A stretch of 64,000 nt of DNA from Maratus speciosus (Eukaryota; Arthropoda; Arachnida; Araneae; Salticidae). Within the stretch, counting starts at the first letter, position 1. Each line of letters opens with the position of its first letter. A program made the translations under genes and the position numbers. Below are positions 31,365 to 44,413 of the stretch, piece by piece. The notes under the pieces were generated by a model that was given only the letters and a program-made list of their open reading frames with translations, ran no database searches and was not told where the DNA came from. The stretch covers positions 16,786,981-16,850,980 of the forward strand of contig OZ010798.1 of NCBI GenBank assembly GCA_963932465.1, read 5' to 3'.

Positions 31365-33231
31365 CAGGGGTGCAGAATATGTCGGATCCGGCGACCTAGG
31401 ATCGGGGGAAATTTTAAACACCTGGGGAAATTTTGCAGAAACATATACAATTGATTTCGATTTTAACAACAAATTCCATAATTTCCCGAGATAGAAAAAT
31501 TTCACTATAAATAAAAAAATCCGTATGGTGAAATTCACAAAATCGATCTCAGAATAATATGTACCGTATATCGGGTGATTCTGTTCCGAATTTTCCAAAA
31601 AATTAAGGCATGCAGTTCCGAAAACTTTAAAAAATCGTTCATCAATCTGAAAATTCGGACATAAAAATACCGCGAATTTTGTCATAAGATCGCAAAATAA
31701 CTGCAAATTTCGTCATAAGATCGCAAAATAACCGAAAATTTCGTCATAAGATCGAAAAATAACAGCAAATTTCGTCAAAAGATTGCGAAATAACCGCAAA
31801 TTACATCAAGCTATCGCAAAACAACTGAATTTCATCAAAAGAGCGTGAAACAACCGCGAATTTCCTCTAAAGCGGAGAAATGACCACGATTTTCGTCAAA
31901 ACATGGCGAAATAACAGTGAATTGCGTCAAAAGAACGCGAAATAAAGGCAAATTTTGTGAAAAAATCGCGAAAAACTGCACATTTCGTCAATAGATCGCG
32001 AAAGAAGAACAAATTTCGCCAAATGATCACAAAACAACCGTGAATTTCGTCAAAAGAGCGCGAAATGAACGCAAATATCATCAAAAGTTCGCAAAACAAC
32101 CGCGAATTTCGTCTAAAGGGGCGAAGACCACGATTTTCGTCAAAACATGGCGAAATAACAGCGAATTTCGTCAAAGGAATGCGAAAAAAACCTGGAAATT
32201 TCATCAAATGTTCGCAAACTGAATGCAAATTTCGTCAAAAAATCGCGAAATGAATGCAAATTTTGTGAAAAGATCGCGAAAAAACCACACATTTGGTCAA
32301 AAGATCGCGAAAGAAGAGCAAATTTCGTCAAACGATCACAAAACAACCGCGAATTTTGTCAAAGAGCGCGAAATGAATGCAAATTTCTTCAAAGATCGCG
32401 AAACAATCGCATATTTCATAGAAGGGCAAAATAACCGCAAAACTTGTTAAAAGGAAGGCGAAATAAACTAACATTTTGTCAAAAGATCGCAAAACAACCG
32501 CAATTTCGTCAAAAGATCACGAAACAATCATAAATTTCGTCAAACGATCGCAAAACAACTGCGAATTTGTCAAAAGATCACGAAAAAACTGCAAATTTCG
32601 TAAAAAGGGACAAAATAACCACGATTTTCTTCAAAACATAGCGAAATAATCACGAATTTCATCAAAAGAACGTGAAAAAAACTCGCATATTTCATCAAAA
32701 GATCGCGAAACAACCGCGTATTTCGTCAAAAGGGACGAAATAACCGCAAAACTCTTCGGGAAAAAAAACGCAGATTTCGTCGAAAGATCTCGAAAAGCCT
32801 GCAAATTTTACCAAAAGATCGCGAAAAAAACCACAATTTCGTCAAACGATTGCAAAACAACTACGAATTTAAGCGAAAAAACGCTAATTTCATCAAAAGG
32901 AAAGCGAAATAACTGCAAATTTCGTCAGAAGATCGCAAATTTCATCAAACGGCTGCGAAAAAAAAAGCATAGTGCTGGGAGTGGACTCACCCCCCCCCCC
33001 CCCATTTTCCCCCACTGTGCTGTAACCTTTCAGAAAATTTGCTGTGAATTTTAGAATTTTTGCTTTTCACTCAGAACCACCTCTGCTATAGGTGTATACT
33101 CGTGCATAAGTTGAGAAATATTGGAACTTACGGTAATACAGCATTTACCTACAACATATCGTAAAATTTTGGGGAAATTTTCATGTGGATTGGGGGAAAT
33201 GTTGGGAGTAGAAACATTTTCTGCACCCCTG
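31365..33231. mobile_element. hAT-like element filled with 30-bp minisatellite
   Basis: TIRs CAGGGGTGCAGAATATGT and its complement (17 of 18 match) with a perfect 8-bp duplication GATGCTAG (31357-31364 and 33232-33239), diagnostic of hAT-type insertion. About 1.3 kb of the 1867 bp (roughly 31655-32955) is a degenerate 30-bp tandem repeat (core AAATTTCGTCAAAAGATCGC). No transposase. The open frames on both strands are repeat by-products. Confidence 0.8.
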
Positions 33232-33239
33232 GATGCTAG

Positions 33240-35210
33240 TATAAATATGTACAAATTCATTTATTTACTGGGCTGCACAGTAAAATAATGTATAAACAAA
33301 CACTTTTAAATAACACATTTTTATATGAAAAATAAAGAATTTTACAGAATTGGCATGAATGTAAGAATGTCTGCTTTTTCATTCCCTAACCTGTTGTGCA
33401 GTTCAATTTTCAACAGTTGTTCTAGGTAAATAATGTCCCACATTATTATTGAATGTATATTTAAAAATTCCAACTTCAAATGTAAAACTAGGAAATTTTA
33501 TGTACAATTGTCATAAACATAATACAAAATCTGCAATTCAAATATTTTCAATTAAAAATGGTAGAAGTTTAAGATTTATTTCAATTTTATTTGAATGGAA
33601 TCTAATTTTTTAGGGTGTTTTAAGTATCATATTGTATGAATTTTATTTATAATTTTTAATCTTCAATTGGCTTAACTTATTTGTTACAAAATTTAACATT
33701 AAATGTAGAACTAATTGAATGAAATATCTTAATATCAGTCTCATCTCGGGCTGAAGCAATGCAGGAAATAAAGTTTGTTTTTGTTTTTAATTTGTTCTTC
33801 GAATTATGTTTTTGTTTAATTGTTTTTGATTGTAGAAAATTAGAATGAAATTCTTAAAAGTTAAATTCCCTGAAACTGCTTGATATATTAATTGTACTAA
33901 TTAGTAATACACATTGTATGGAGGAAATGAAACTGCACGTTTTCGTTTTTAAATACTAAAAAATGTATATATAATAATAAAGTTGCTCCCATTATGTACA
34001 TAATTAGTTTATCATAGAAAAATAATCTAACAAAGAATAGCTTTTAATAACTCGTTTGACTTTAATAAAATTGTCTATTTTAAAAACATGAGCTTTAGCG
34101 CATTTAAGCCTACTCATGCCGAAAATTCCTCATCGATACGTGATTGCATTGCTTTAGCTTAAATACAAATCTGTCCCGTAGAATGATGATAACTAATTTT
34201 AACTAACTGTAATAAACTTATTGAAATAATATATAAAAATAATCTTACCTTTTATCTTGATGATAAAGCTTTTAACTTCAGAAACATGATGTCGCCGGCG
34301 AGGGACGAGACACGAGAGACAGAGCGATTCAATTCGATTCTTTCACTTGAGAAGGAGTGTGTAAACAAGTTCATAAAATCCCTAGAAGTCCCCACAAATC
34401 AAAAGTTGCACACCTTTCTAAAAAACTATCTTTTAATATAATTGAATTTTCAATATTTTTATAACTCTAAAATTTCATATATAATTTAAAAATAATTTTA
34501 AAAGCTGAAGTTTTCAATACAAAGGCAAAAACATTTTTAAATATATCTATGAAAATCCCCGCTGGGGAAAACAATGTGTCGGAAAAGGTAAACCTCGTTT
34601 CGTTTTCCCCCAGCTTTCCTAACTTTTGATCTTTGCCGGGCCGGTAAAGGCAGTATTTGTTATTTTGGATTTTTTTTTTTAATCTACTTTCAGGGTTTTG
34701 AAAAATGTCAAATAACTTATTTTTTGAAACTGACAACTAGTCACAGTCACACACACAGAGAAAAAAAAAATAATAGTTCGTTTGACTTTAATTTCTTATT
34801 ATACAGAACATTTTGAAACAAGCATATTTGCACATAGACAACTTTATGGGCAATGTTTACTTTTCCCTGCCCCCCCCCCCCCTTCTTAAAATCCATAAGG
34901 ATCTCATGGAACATTTGTGAAACCCTTTAACAATAAATCTAATCTTGTTTTCGTTTTATGCATTATAATTAGGAATTTAAGGTGTGCAGTATATATATTT
35001 TAAACATTTTGATTCTCAAAACATTCTATTTTATTTATTTATTTTGTCACATTTTAGATTATAATTTTTCTTTACACAGAAAATTCTGTTTTCAGTATTG
35101 TACTTTAGACTGAAAATGTCTCAAATGATACTGAATAAAATTTTAGCAGCAGTCTTTTCAGTACAAGGTTTATTTACATTTAAAAATTTATTTTTTAGAA
35201 AAAAAGTTTT
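33240..35210. other. Intergenic, AT-rich, no gene seen
   Basis: No recognisable coding sequence; the minus-strand frame 34467-34736 has no known domain. A C-run occurs at about 34870-34882. Confidence 0.5.
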
Positions 35211-35695
35211 AAACTAAATAAAAATGTGTAATCTATTTTACTGCTTTAAATATAAATCTCATGACGTATTTATATTTTTACTAAAACCAAGATTTAAAAT
35301 AATTAAGCTTACATTAAAAGAAATAAAGAGAAAAATACATTACCTCTCTTTAATTAAATATTCGGGTTAGCCGATATTAGCCCTCTACTTTCTAGACGAT
35401 GACGGACCATTACATTTTTGCCGGAAACCACCCATGTACATTTTGGTGACAATTTTTGATTTTTATAAAATATTCTCAAACTAAATAAAAATATGTAATC
35501 TATTTTACTGCTTTAAATATAAATCTCACGACATATTTACATTTTTACTAAAACTCAGATTTAAAATAATTAAACTTACTTTGAATGAAATGAAGAGAAA
35601 AATACATTTCCTCTCTTTAATCAAACATTCGGGTTAGGTGATATTAGCCCTCAACTTTCTAGACAATGACAGTCCATTACATTTTTGCCGAAACC
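35211..35695 (+). repeat. Two-copy tandem duplication (267-bp period)
   Basis: The segment starting AAACTAAATAAAAATGTGTA at 35211 recurs at 35478 with moderate divergence, both running through ATTCGGGTTAG and ACATTTTTGCCG. Confidence 0.8.
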
Positions 35696-35749
35696 GCCCC
35701 TTAAGAGTTGCCGGGCAAAGTAAATGCAACAGTTCTCTCAACGCCGAAA

Positions 35750-36010
35750 CATTTGCGGTTCGGCAATAGCTGCTGCAACTAGCGGCGGGTCATTTATGGC
35801 ACAACATTGTTTGGTTACAAATGGCCTTAACTCTTTTGGCTGCGACATATACGCCTTTCGGCCATAAGTTGAGTGTTTGTTGGGAATATGCAAATTCATG
35901 TAGACACTGCACTAATGCTGCTGTACAACTACCTGGAGTTGCTGCTCGTGCACTCAACTCCTTCCCGTCGAACCTCTTTCTGCGCATTCTCTCCTACCGC
36001 GTGAACTCTC
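35750..36010. other. GC-richer island, open on both strands
   Basis: A 250-bp stretch distinctly less AT-rich than its surroundings, open on plus (35821-36105) and minus (35790-35987). The minus peptide (GKELSARAATPGSC, LNLWPKGVYVAAKRV) is varied rather than repetitive, but I recognise no family. It could be an exon, a promoter region or a repeat remnant. It ends at a (TA)n tract at 36020-36050. Confidence 0.3.
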
Positions 36011-36017
36011 CTCGCTT

Positions 36018-36055
<38 letters not shown>

Positions 36056-36059
36056 TTAG

Positions 36060-37320
36060 CTTTTTTATGGCTAATATGAAGATAATTCACACACTATATT
36101 TGTGATCTTTAGGATATTGGGAATTTTAGAATCTGACAATCTTCTATAAACATCCATTTATTTATTTATTTATTTATTTTCTTTCCTGTTCATTTTTTAT
36201 ATGTAATGGTAATTATTAAGGTTTTTTATATTATTATTATATATAATTTATTTTATTTTATAGCATATAGCTATATTCTATATATTATCAATGTTAATTT
36301 TTTTTTCTTAATTTCTCAGTGTAGATTAAATGGGTTTGGTAATAGAATATATTTAAAGCATTTTATTAACATTTAATTTATTTGATTTTTTAAATAATTT
36401 TTTTGAATAATGATATATAGTATGGTATTTTTATATTAGGATTTGTGTAGTAATGCAGTTGATATGTTTTTATTTCTTTAGCTTTTATTAGGTTCTTATT
36501 TTTGTGACATTTGAATAATAATAATAGTTTTAAAATAAAATAATAGATGGCAGCACCAAAAAAATTTTGCCTTTTTAAAGCTTCTATTAAAGTAATAATT
36601 TTAATTTTTTACGCCAGGTGGTATTTGATGCTGAATATTGGCAATATTGTAAAATTTATATTAAACAAAAATTGTTTTTAGGTATTTTAAATAATGTAAT
36701 TATTTTCTATTTATATTATATTAATTGTATTTATCACGCTATTTCAAAATGAATTAACTGAATCCATAGGTTTTAATTTCTGTGTTAACTGTTTTATTCA
36801 CCTTAATCTTATCATGCTTATGGATTCCATGTGCGGGAATCTATTTTGAAATTCTACTGGGAATTTATTCGGTAAGTTGTGTAAGATTTCTATTGCTATA
36901 AATTAAATATTTAATGGGTAGTAGTGTTTTTTTCCATTTCATGCCATTTGATAATGTTCTGTTTTCATCTTGAGACTATTCTTTTGGTTCTATTGGTTGT
37001 TCGAGTACAGGAGAGAAAAAAAAATTCAGCTTTAAGCTTTTTTCTCACAGAAAACAACCGATTTGCTTATATCATTGAATTCTGTATTCTTGAAAACATA
37101 ATTCAATATATAAGTTTTTCAATTTTTTCGGAATCCATATTCTTCTTTTTTTATTCTTCCTTATTAATTCTTGTAATTAAGCATAAGGTACTTTATTTTA
37201 TACATACAGTTCTATATTATAGGTTTGTGGCATCCATTTTTATTGTCAATCATTCACAATAATGCGGTCTTTGATGATGGTCGGTAATGTTTAATTAATG
37301 GTCATATATTTATATATATA
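36060..37320. other. AT-rich intergenic; dispersed repeat at its end
   Basis: Low complexity, including (TTTA)n near 36155-36180. The segment 37140-37310 is a diverged copy of 55435-55590. Confidence 0.55.
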
Positions 37321-40205
37321 CTAGCAAACCCCGCGGCTTTGCTCGCGTAATATTTGAAGTATGCCAAGTGATTTTTATATGTCTAATTTTTATTAAAAGG
37401 TACTCACTAAGTTTTTATTTTATTAAAAGGTAATATTTTATTTTATTAAAAGTTTTTTTTATTAAAAGGTACTTATTACTTTTAGGAATAATTCAAAAAT
37501 TACTATTTAAAATACAGTTTGACTAAACATCATTATTACACTGCATTAGGAAGAAATGAGACTTAAATTAATAAAACGAAATAAAACAAAAAAAAAATGA
37601 TAATTTGGAAAATATTTTGAAACTTTTATGCTCAATTAATACGGTCATTTCAGTATTCATTTGAAGTTTTGAATTTTTTAGAAACCATCGTCTTACATCT
37701 TAAAATTAACTATCATGTCAAATTCTAAGTCCTACCACCTCTCTCAACATAAAGGGCTATGTTGAAATAGGAACTGTCACCATTAATTTGCCCACATTAA
37801 CTTTGAAATCGGTTTGTTATTTCCTAATATTCCACACAAACGTAATTTAGAAAGCTTTTAAAGGCCTTTTTTAGAACATTTGTTGTTCCTGTGAACCCCA
37901 GATGGTAGAATCATCGGCATAAAATATAGCCTGTGTAGGATCAGAGACTGTTACCATTGATTCGCAACTATTATTTTTATAATCGGCTTATAATGCCTGA
38001 AATTGCATAGAAATCGTAATTTAGGACTGTTTTAGAATGCTCTTCGCAACTCCCCTTCGCTTATCTCCTTTTTAATTCGAATTTATTTTCGGCAGTCCTT
38101 TGAGGGTATTTATATTTTATAAGTCACTACCATGCCATATTTAAAGTTTCTAGCCTTTTCGGTATCACAGAAATCGCAATTTAGAAAGTTTTTTGCTCCT
38201 GCAACTCTCTGGTGATAGTGCAGTGGTGGAAAATTGGCGCAGAGGCGGAGCCTATTGACACCACTAAATTTTAGTAGAATTTTTTGGCTTATCTAATGGC
38301 AGAATTTCTGAGTTTATATTAAGGTGAAGAATACTATGATAATATAGTGGTATCAATAGGCTCCTCCCCTGCACCAATTTTCCACCACTGGATAGTGGCA
38401 CAGACATAAAATATAGCTTATGTTTGAGCAGGTTCCATCAACAACAATTTGTCATAATTATTTTTTTTAATCGGTTGGGTATTTGATAAGACTGCATAAA
38501 AATTGTAATTTAGAAGGCTTTTCGCTCACTTCATCTCTTTAAATTTGGAATTTACTTTCGACTGTACTTAGAAAGCAGTTGCATCTTGTAAGTAAATACC
38601 ATGGCATACTTCAAAGTGTTAGACCCCTCAGTTGTGCAAAAAACGCAAATTAGGACATATTTTGGTTTTGCAACCCTCAGATGGTAGTGATATCAACATA
38701 AAATATAACCTATGTTATAGCAGGGACTGTCACCATTGATTTGCAACCATTACTTTTGAAATAGCTTTGGTATTTCCTGAGATTAAGTAGAAATCGCAAT
38801 TTAGAACGCTTTTCGCGCATTTTCACCCCCTTTTTAAATTTCCAATTTTTTTTAAACTGTTCTTAAAGATCATTTATATCTAATAAATATGTACCTTGCC
38901 TAATTTTATGTTGCTAGCCCCTACCGATCACAAAAATCGAAATTTAGAACGCTTTTTTGCTCCTGCAACGTCTAGGTGATAGTGATATCGACATAAAATA
39001 ACGTCTATGTTGGAGCAGAGGCTGCCAGCATCAATTTCCTACCATTACTTTTGAAATCAGTTTGATTCTTCCTGAGATATTGCTGACAAATAGGCATTTA
39101 GAACGTTTTTAGAACGCTTTTCGCGCATTTTGCTCCTGCATCTCCTCTGGGGTAGTGGAAACAGATATAAAATATAGCCTATCTTGCAGCATGATCTGTC
39201 ACCATCATTTTGACACCATTATGTTTTAAATCGGTTTGGTATTTCCTGAGATTGTGTAGAAACCACCATGTAGAACATTTTTTAGAACGCTTTTCGCACA
39301 TTTTCACCCTTTTAAATTTCGAATTGTTTAAGAACTGTTCTTAGACATCATTTATATCTTATAAGTAACTAATATTCCAAATTTCATATTTCAAGGCCCT
39401 TCAGTAACACATAAATCGTATTTTTAGAATTTTTTTTGCTCCAGAACCCCCTTTGGGGTAATGCCACCGACAAAATATATAGCCTATCTTGGAGCAAGCG
39501 TTGTCTCCATCATTTTGACACCAATATTTTTTAAATCGGTTTGGTATTTCCTGAGATTATGTAGAAACTACCATTTAGAACGTTTTTTAGAAGGCTTTTC
39601 GCGCTTTTTCACCCCTTTTAAATTTCGAATTGCTTAAGAACTGTTCTTAGACATCATTTATATCTTATAAGTAACTAATATTCCAAATTTCATATTTCTA
39701 GGCCAATCAGTAACGCAAAAATCGCATTTTTAGAATGTTTTTTGCTCTTGCACCCCCTTTGGGGTAGTGGCACCGACATAAAATATAGCCTATCTTGGAG
39801 CAAGCGTTACCACCATCATTTTGACACCAATATTTTTAAAATTGGCTTGGTATTTCCTGAGATTATGTAGAAACTACCATTTAGAACGTTTTTTAGAACG
39901 CTTTTTGTGCATTTTCACCCCCTTTAAATTTCGAATTTTTTTAAGAACTGTTCTTAGACATAATTTATATCTTATATGTAACTAATATTCCAAATTTCAT
40001 ATTTCTAGGCCCTTCAGTAACGCAAAAATTGCATTTTTAGAACGTTTTTTCCTCCTGCACCCCCTTTGGGGTAGTGGCACAGACATAAGATATAGCCTAT
40101 GTTCTAAGTTGGACTAACACCATCATTTTGATACTATTACTTTTGGAATCGGTTCGGTAGTTCCAGAGCTTATCTCCGACAAATAAACAATTTTTTCCTC
40201 TTTAT
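37321..40205. repeat. Degenerate ~300-bp tandem array (dispersed-element core)
   Basis: Begins CTAGCAAACCCCGCGGCTTTGC and ends near CTTTATAATATTATTAGTA. In between, ATAAAATATAGCCTAT-type motifs recur at about 37920, 38406, 38698, 38991, 39166, 39474, 39777 and 40085: roughly 300-bp units, one shortened, one carrying a MITE. Similar start and end phrases are widespread in arthropod repeats; I cannot assign the superfamily. Confidence 0.7.
38221..38390. mobile_element. 170-bp hAT-like foldback MITE inside the tandem array
   Basis: Arms of about 48 bp, left CAGTGGTGGAAAATTGGCGC and right its near-complement, with GATAGTG on both sides (38214-38220 and 38391-38397). Removing it restores the array phrase GGTGATAGTGGCAC. 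Confidence 0.75.
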
Positions 40206-40232
40206 AATATTATTAGTATAATTATACATATA

Positions 40233-42523
40233 CAGTGTGTCCATGTATAACCTGACCTACCTTTATTTCCGCAACCGTTAGTCCTAGATGCATACTTCCA
40301 ATTACAAAAATGGTTTAAATAAGGTAAAGAATTATTTTTAAAGCAATTTTGGTCAATAAAAACATTTATTAAAAAATTACGAAATTTAAATTTTTATATG
40401 GAACCACGGTCCTATAAGTGATATTTACTCAAAATTTACTGTGACACTAACAAGTAAGACAAAAAACGTCCCATTCAACTAACATTAAAATTCACCGAGT
40501 TATGAAACTTTGAAATGCATGACTTACACCACTTTTTTGCATATCATTCAGACGATTTCGACCATGCTTTCAGGGGTCGTGTATAAAGTTCTTAAACTTA
40601 TTTCAAGGTATCTGCGCGTTGAAAGAAATCTTACAAATATTACAATTAACTTTTATTAGTTAAGTTTCAGATTAGTTAAAATAATTGTATTTTAACATAT
40701 GTTTTATTTTGTAAGGATTTGAGGCCATGATTTCTTTTAACTAAAATTATGTTATTTTCATAAGGTTTTATTTAACTTGCAATGATCGTCTTTCCAGTTT
40801 AAAATTTGTACTCGAACTTTAACTTACTTTCAAATGTCCGATCGAAGTTAAATTTTACATGCTGACTTAAATCCAATGACAATGCAATATTATTATGATT
40901 TTCGACTCTTACCATCTTATACATATTTATATTAGAGGGTAACACAAAAAAAAAAAAAAAAAAAATCGGATACATTACCGTCAAGAAGTTTAAGAAAGAG
41001 TTTTAGATTAGATAACATAAACTTGCGATGGTTATGTTTTTTAACTTTTATAATCACATTTTATGTATTTTTTAACGCTGAATCAAAAAATTACCTTCAC
41101 TTTTAACCATCATGTCAAGATTTTTCGCAAATCGTAAATTTCAAGGTTAAATAGCGAAAAATCTGATACAATAAAATAGATGTAAGACTTTTTTATTCAG
41201 TTTAATTTTATTTAATTCAATAATTTATTATATTTTTTGGCTTATACTGGGTTTCTTACAGATAAACAGCTAGGGGATCCAATGAGGTTGGGGGGGGGGG
41301 GGGGGGATCAATTTAACTTTTAGCTTTTTAACTTTGAAATTTGCGATTTGAGAAAATTCCTGACATGATGGTTTAAAATGAAGGTCATTTTCGGATTCAG
41401 TGCTAAAAAGTACATAATAATCAATTTTCAAAAGCTAAAAAACATGTCACAACCCAAAATTTGAAAGACAATGTAATCTAACAGCATTTTAAAATATGTA
41501 TCATTTTGTAAAGAATTGTGACTGTTGTTTTTCATCCTTTTATTTAACAAAAAATCTTTTATTTTTATTCTCTTATAATGTTCAGTACAAATTGTACATT
41601 TTGCAGTAATATGTCAGAATGATTAAAGATTTCAAATTTATGTTGCAATGCTAATTACCCGACTGCCAAGAAGGGGTTTCACGGGTGTATGTGAGTTTTT
41701 TATACCTTCGAAACATCCCAACGGCTGGATGGATTTTAATGAATGAGGTCTCTATAGATTCTAATTAACCGTCCGATGGTTATAGGGTAGGTTTTGTTTT
41801 TATAAGTTCAAAATGGTGGTATACACGAAAAAAAAATTTTTACTCACCATATTGAGTGGCATATCATTGGATAGGTCTTTCAAAAGGAAGACGCTACGTT
41901 TAAATATTACACAACCTGGAAGTTGTGTAGGTAGGATCTCTAGGTTTACTGCAACTCTAACCATCATAGACATCTATAGGCATCATCAAAACAGTGTTTA
42001 TAGATAGGAACTAACAATTAAACACAACTTAAAAGTCATCAATACAAGTAAATAAAAAATAGGTAAGTAATATAAAAAATCGTTTAACACTGATGAGAAA
42101 TAATTAGTTCGCTTTTTACGCAGTTGGGTTTTTTTATTTTTTTAAATTTAATTTTTACTTGTTTTACTCTCAGCCATTTCTTTAATATATCTGACGAAAT
42201 TATATTTCTACTAAATTTGTGAATGACCCCTAATATGCAGCAAAAAATATACTCCAACTTTAAACAGCTATTACTCGGTCAATTTTAATCGTAGAATATC
42301 AGGACTTTTTTTGCCTTACTTGCCAGTGTAACAGGGAAATTTTACTAAATATAACTTATAGGACCGGGTGACCGTATAAAAATTTAGATTCTGTAATTCT
42401 TCACTAAATTGTTTTTTATCTTAACCCTGCATCTAATTTTGACCATTTTTGTAATTGGACGTATGCATCAAGGACCAACGGTTGCGAAAATAAAGGTCGG
42501 TCAGGTTATACGTAGACACACTG
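40233..42523. mobile_element. TA-flanked long-TIR element, copy B
   Basis: Termini CAGTGTGTCCATGTATAACC and a near-exact complement, TA at 40231-40232 and 42524-42525. It matches copy A across TIRs and interior, in the opposite orientation. It has its own ~500-bp extra segment (about 41650-42170) absent from copy A. No transposase seen. Confidence 0.8.
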
Positions 42524-42834
42524 TATATTATAAAATAAATTTAACATAACTTTATTTTAATTTGTATTTCTTGTCTATTTAACAGTAAAAATTGAATGAA
42601 ACTGATGAAAAGCGATGATAAAAAAAATCATGTTACTCTATCACAAATAATTAATGCTAAAACATGCTGATTTAAAAGTTACATAAAAAAAAAATAATAA
42701 ACATGGCTAGCTTGTCTGCATTTTTAAACCCGGAGTTTTAGTTTTAGAAAATTTAAGAAATGCATGATGTTTTTCTCACATTAAAATTAAAACTAACTAA
42801 CTAATATAATAAACGAGGTACTGAACTGAAAATA

Positions 42835-43626
42835 CAGTAGCGCTCAAAAGTATTTTGACAAAGATAATAATTCCCTTAATTGAAAAGAATAATAAAATAC
42901 AAAAATCAATCATTCATTTTATTTAACCATATTCAATGTTTTAATTTTAATAAATTAATACTAAATAGATATTAATAAAATTATATATATACACTAATGC
43001 CTCAACCGAGTTCGTTGGCCAGCTTCATCTGCCATCTTGTTTCAAAATGGCGGCCATTTGAATTTTGTGAACCTGTTTGGAAATTCCTAGGTTTCCCAAC
43101 TTTCTCTTTAAAATGACCTATGTTGTTAACTTATACTGTGTGACTCTTTAAAATACCTTTTAATGTTTCTAACATTCTATTTAAAATAATACATAAGAGT
43201 TTGCATTTTGTGAAACGTAACATTTTCTATAAGTATACAATGATAGAAAACATAAAAAATTTCAAAAATTCTAACGGCCACTATATTTTGAAACAAGATG
43301 ACGGATGAAGCTGGTCAACGAACTTGGTCGAGGCATTAGTATGTACTATGTGCTTTGGTATGCACTATGCATATGAAAAAATTAATCCAAATCCGTTCAA
43401 AAATTCGAGAGTTACAGCATGACAAATTTCAGATATAATTATATATATATAGTATATATATATATATATATATAATTTTATTAATATTATTAATATTTAT
43501 TGTTAATTTATTAAAATTAAAACATTGAATATGGTTAAATAAAATAAATGATTGATTTTTGTATTTTATTATTCTTTTCAATTAAGTGCATTATTATCTT
43601 CGTCAAAATACTTTTGAGCGCTACTG
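42835..43626. mobile_element. Tc1-like element with ~150-bp TIRs and a nested insertion
   Basis: CAGTAGCGCTCAAAAGTATT at the left and its exact complement at the right, TA on both sides (42833-42834, 43627-43628). The arms stay nearly identical for about 150 bp. Confidence 0.8.
42993..43340. mobile_element. 348-bp TIR element inside the Tc1-like element
   Basis: Arms of ~60 bp, beginning ACTAATGCCTCAACCGAG and complemented by CTTGGTCGAGGCATTAGT. The target duplication is unclear because of surrounding TA repeats. Contains CAAAATGGCGGCC. Confidence 0.65.
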
Positions 43627-44413
43627 TATATTATCTGCTAAAATGTTTTCACCAAATGTGGTCTTTCTATGCCCCCTCCTTGCCTTCTTCGACCTTGTGC
43701 TTTTTCGAGGGGATAAAGCGATAAGTGAGTCCCGTGTTTCTTCTCTTTCGATACCATAAAAAGCTAAAATATTCATAACTTTCAGACCTTCTGTGTTTTC
43801 AGCCTCAAAACACTTATTAAAAATCTGGAACCGGTAACCACATCTAAAGAGTCGGGGTTTTCTAATGGTACCTATTTATTGTGTTTGATCAAGAACTGTA
43901 GGAAGAATTTGTTACACAAAAAGAAACGAAAAAAAAAGGCCAGCCTTTTAAATATATATATTAACGCTCTTTTCAAATAAGTCAATTTCATGTTTGTTCA
44001 CACAGCTATTGCTTTATTTGCCCTGAAGATGTCTAAGGGTTTTTGGTGGAATCGATCAAGAGTTTTAGCATCCTTTTGTTGTTTATATATTTAATACTGA
44101 TCTCGTATACTTCATATTTCATCTGCATATGAAGCAATTTTGGCATTGTGATACTAGTTGATATTTTCAAAAAGTATTTTTATGCTACAAAATGTAGTTT
44201 TTGTTAGACAGGGTTCCTACAGGTCAGGGAAAACAAAGAATTAAAAAATTTAGGTAAAATGTCGGGGATATTTTTAATATTTGAAGTGGTCAGGGGGATT
44301 TTGATGTGCTACTTTCCATGAGAAATTCTGTGCTGTATGCCAGCTATAATATATCAAAAGCGTAATATTAAAAGTAACTAAAAGACGGCAAATCATACAG
44401 CACATATTTTTTT

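Noticed and set aside
31655..32955. CRISPR-like regularly spaced repeats
   Set aside because: The units are contiguous 30-bp tandem repeats with no unique spacers, inside a hAT-like element in eukaryotic DNA.
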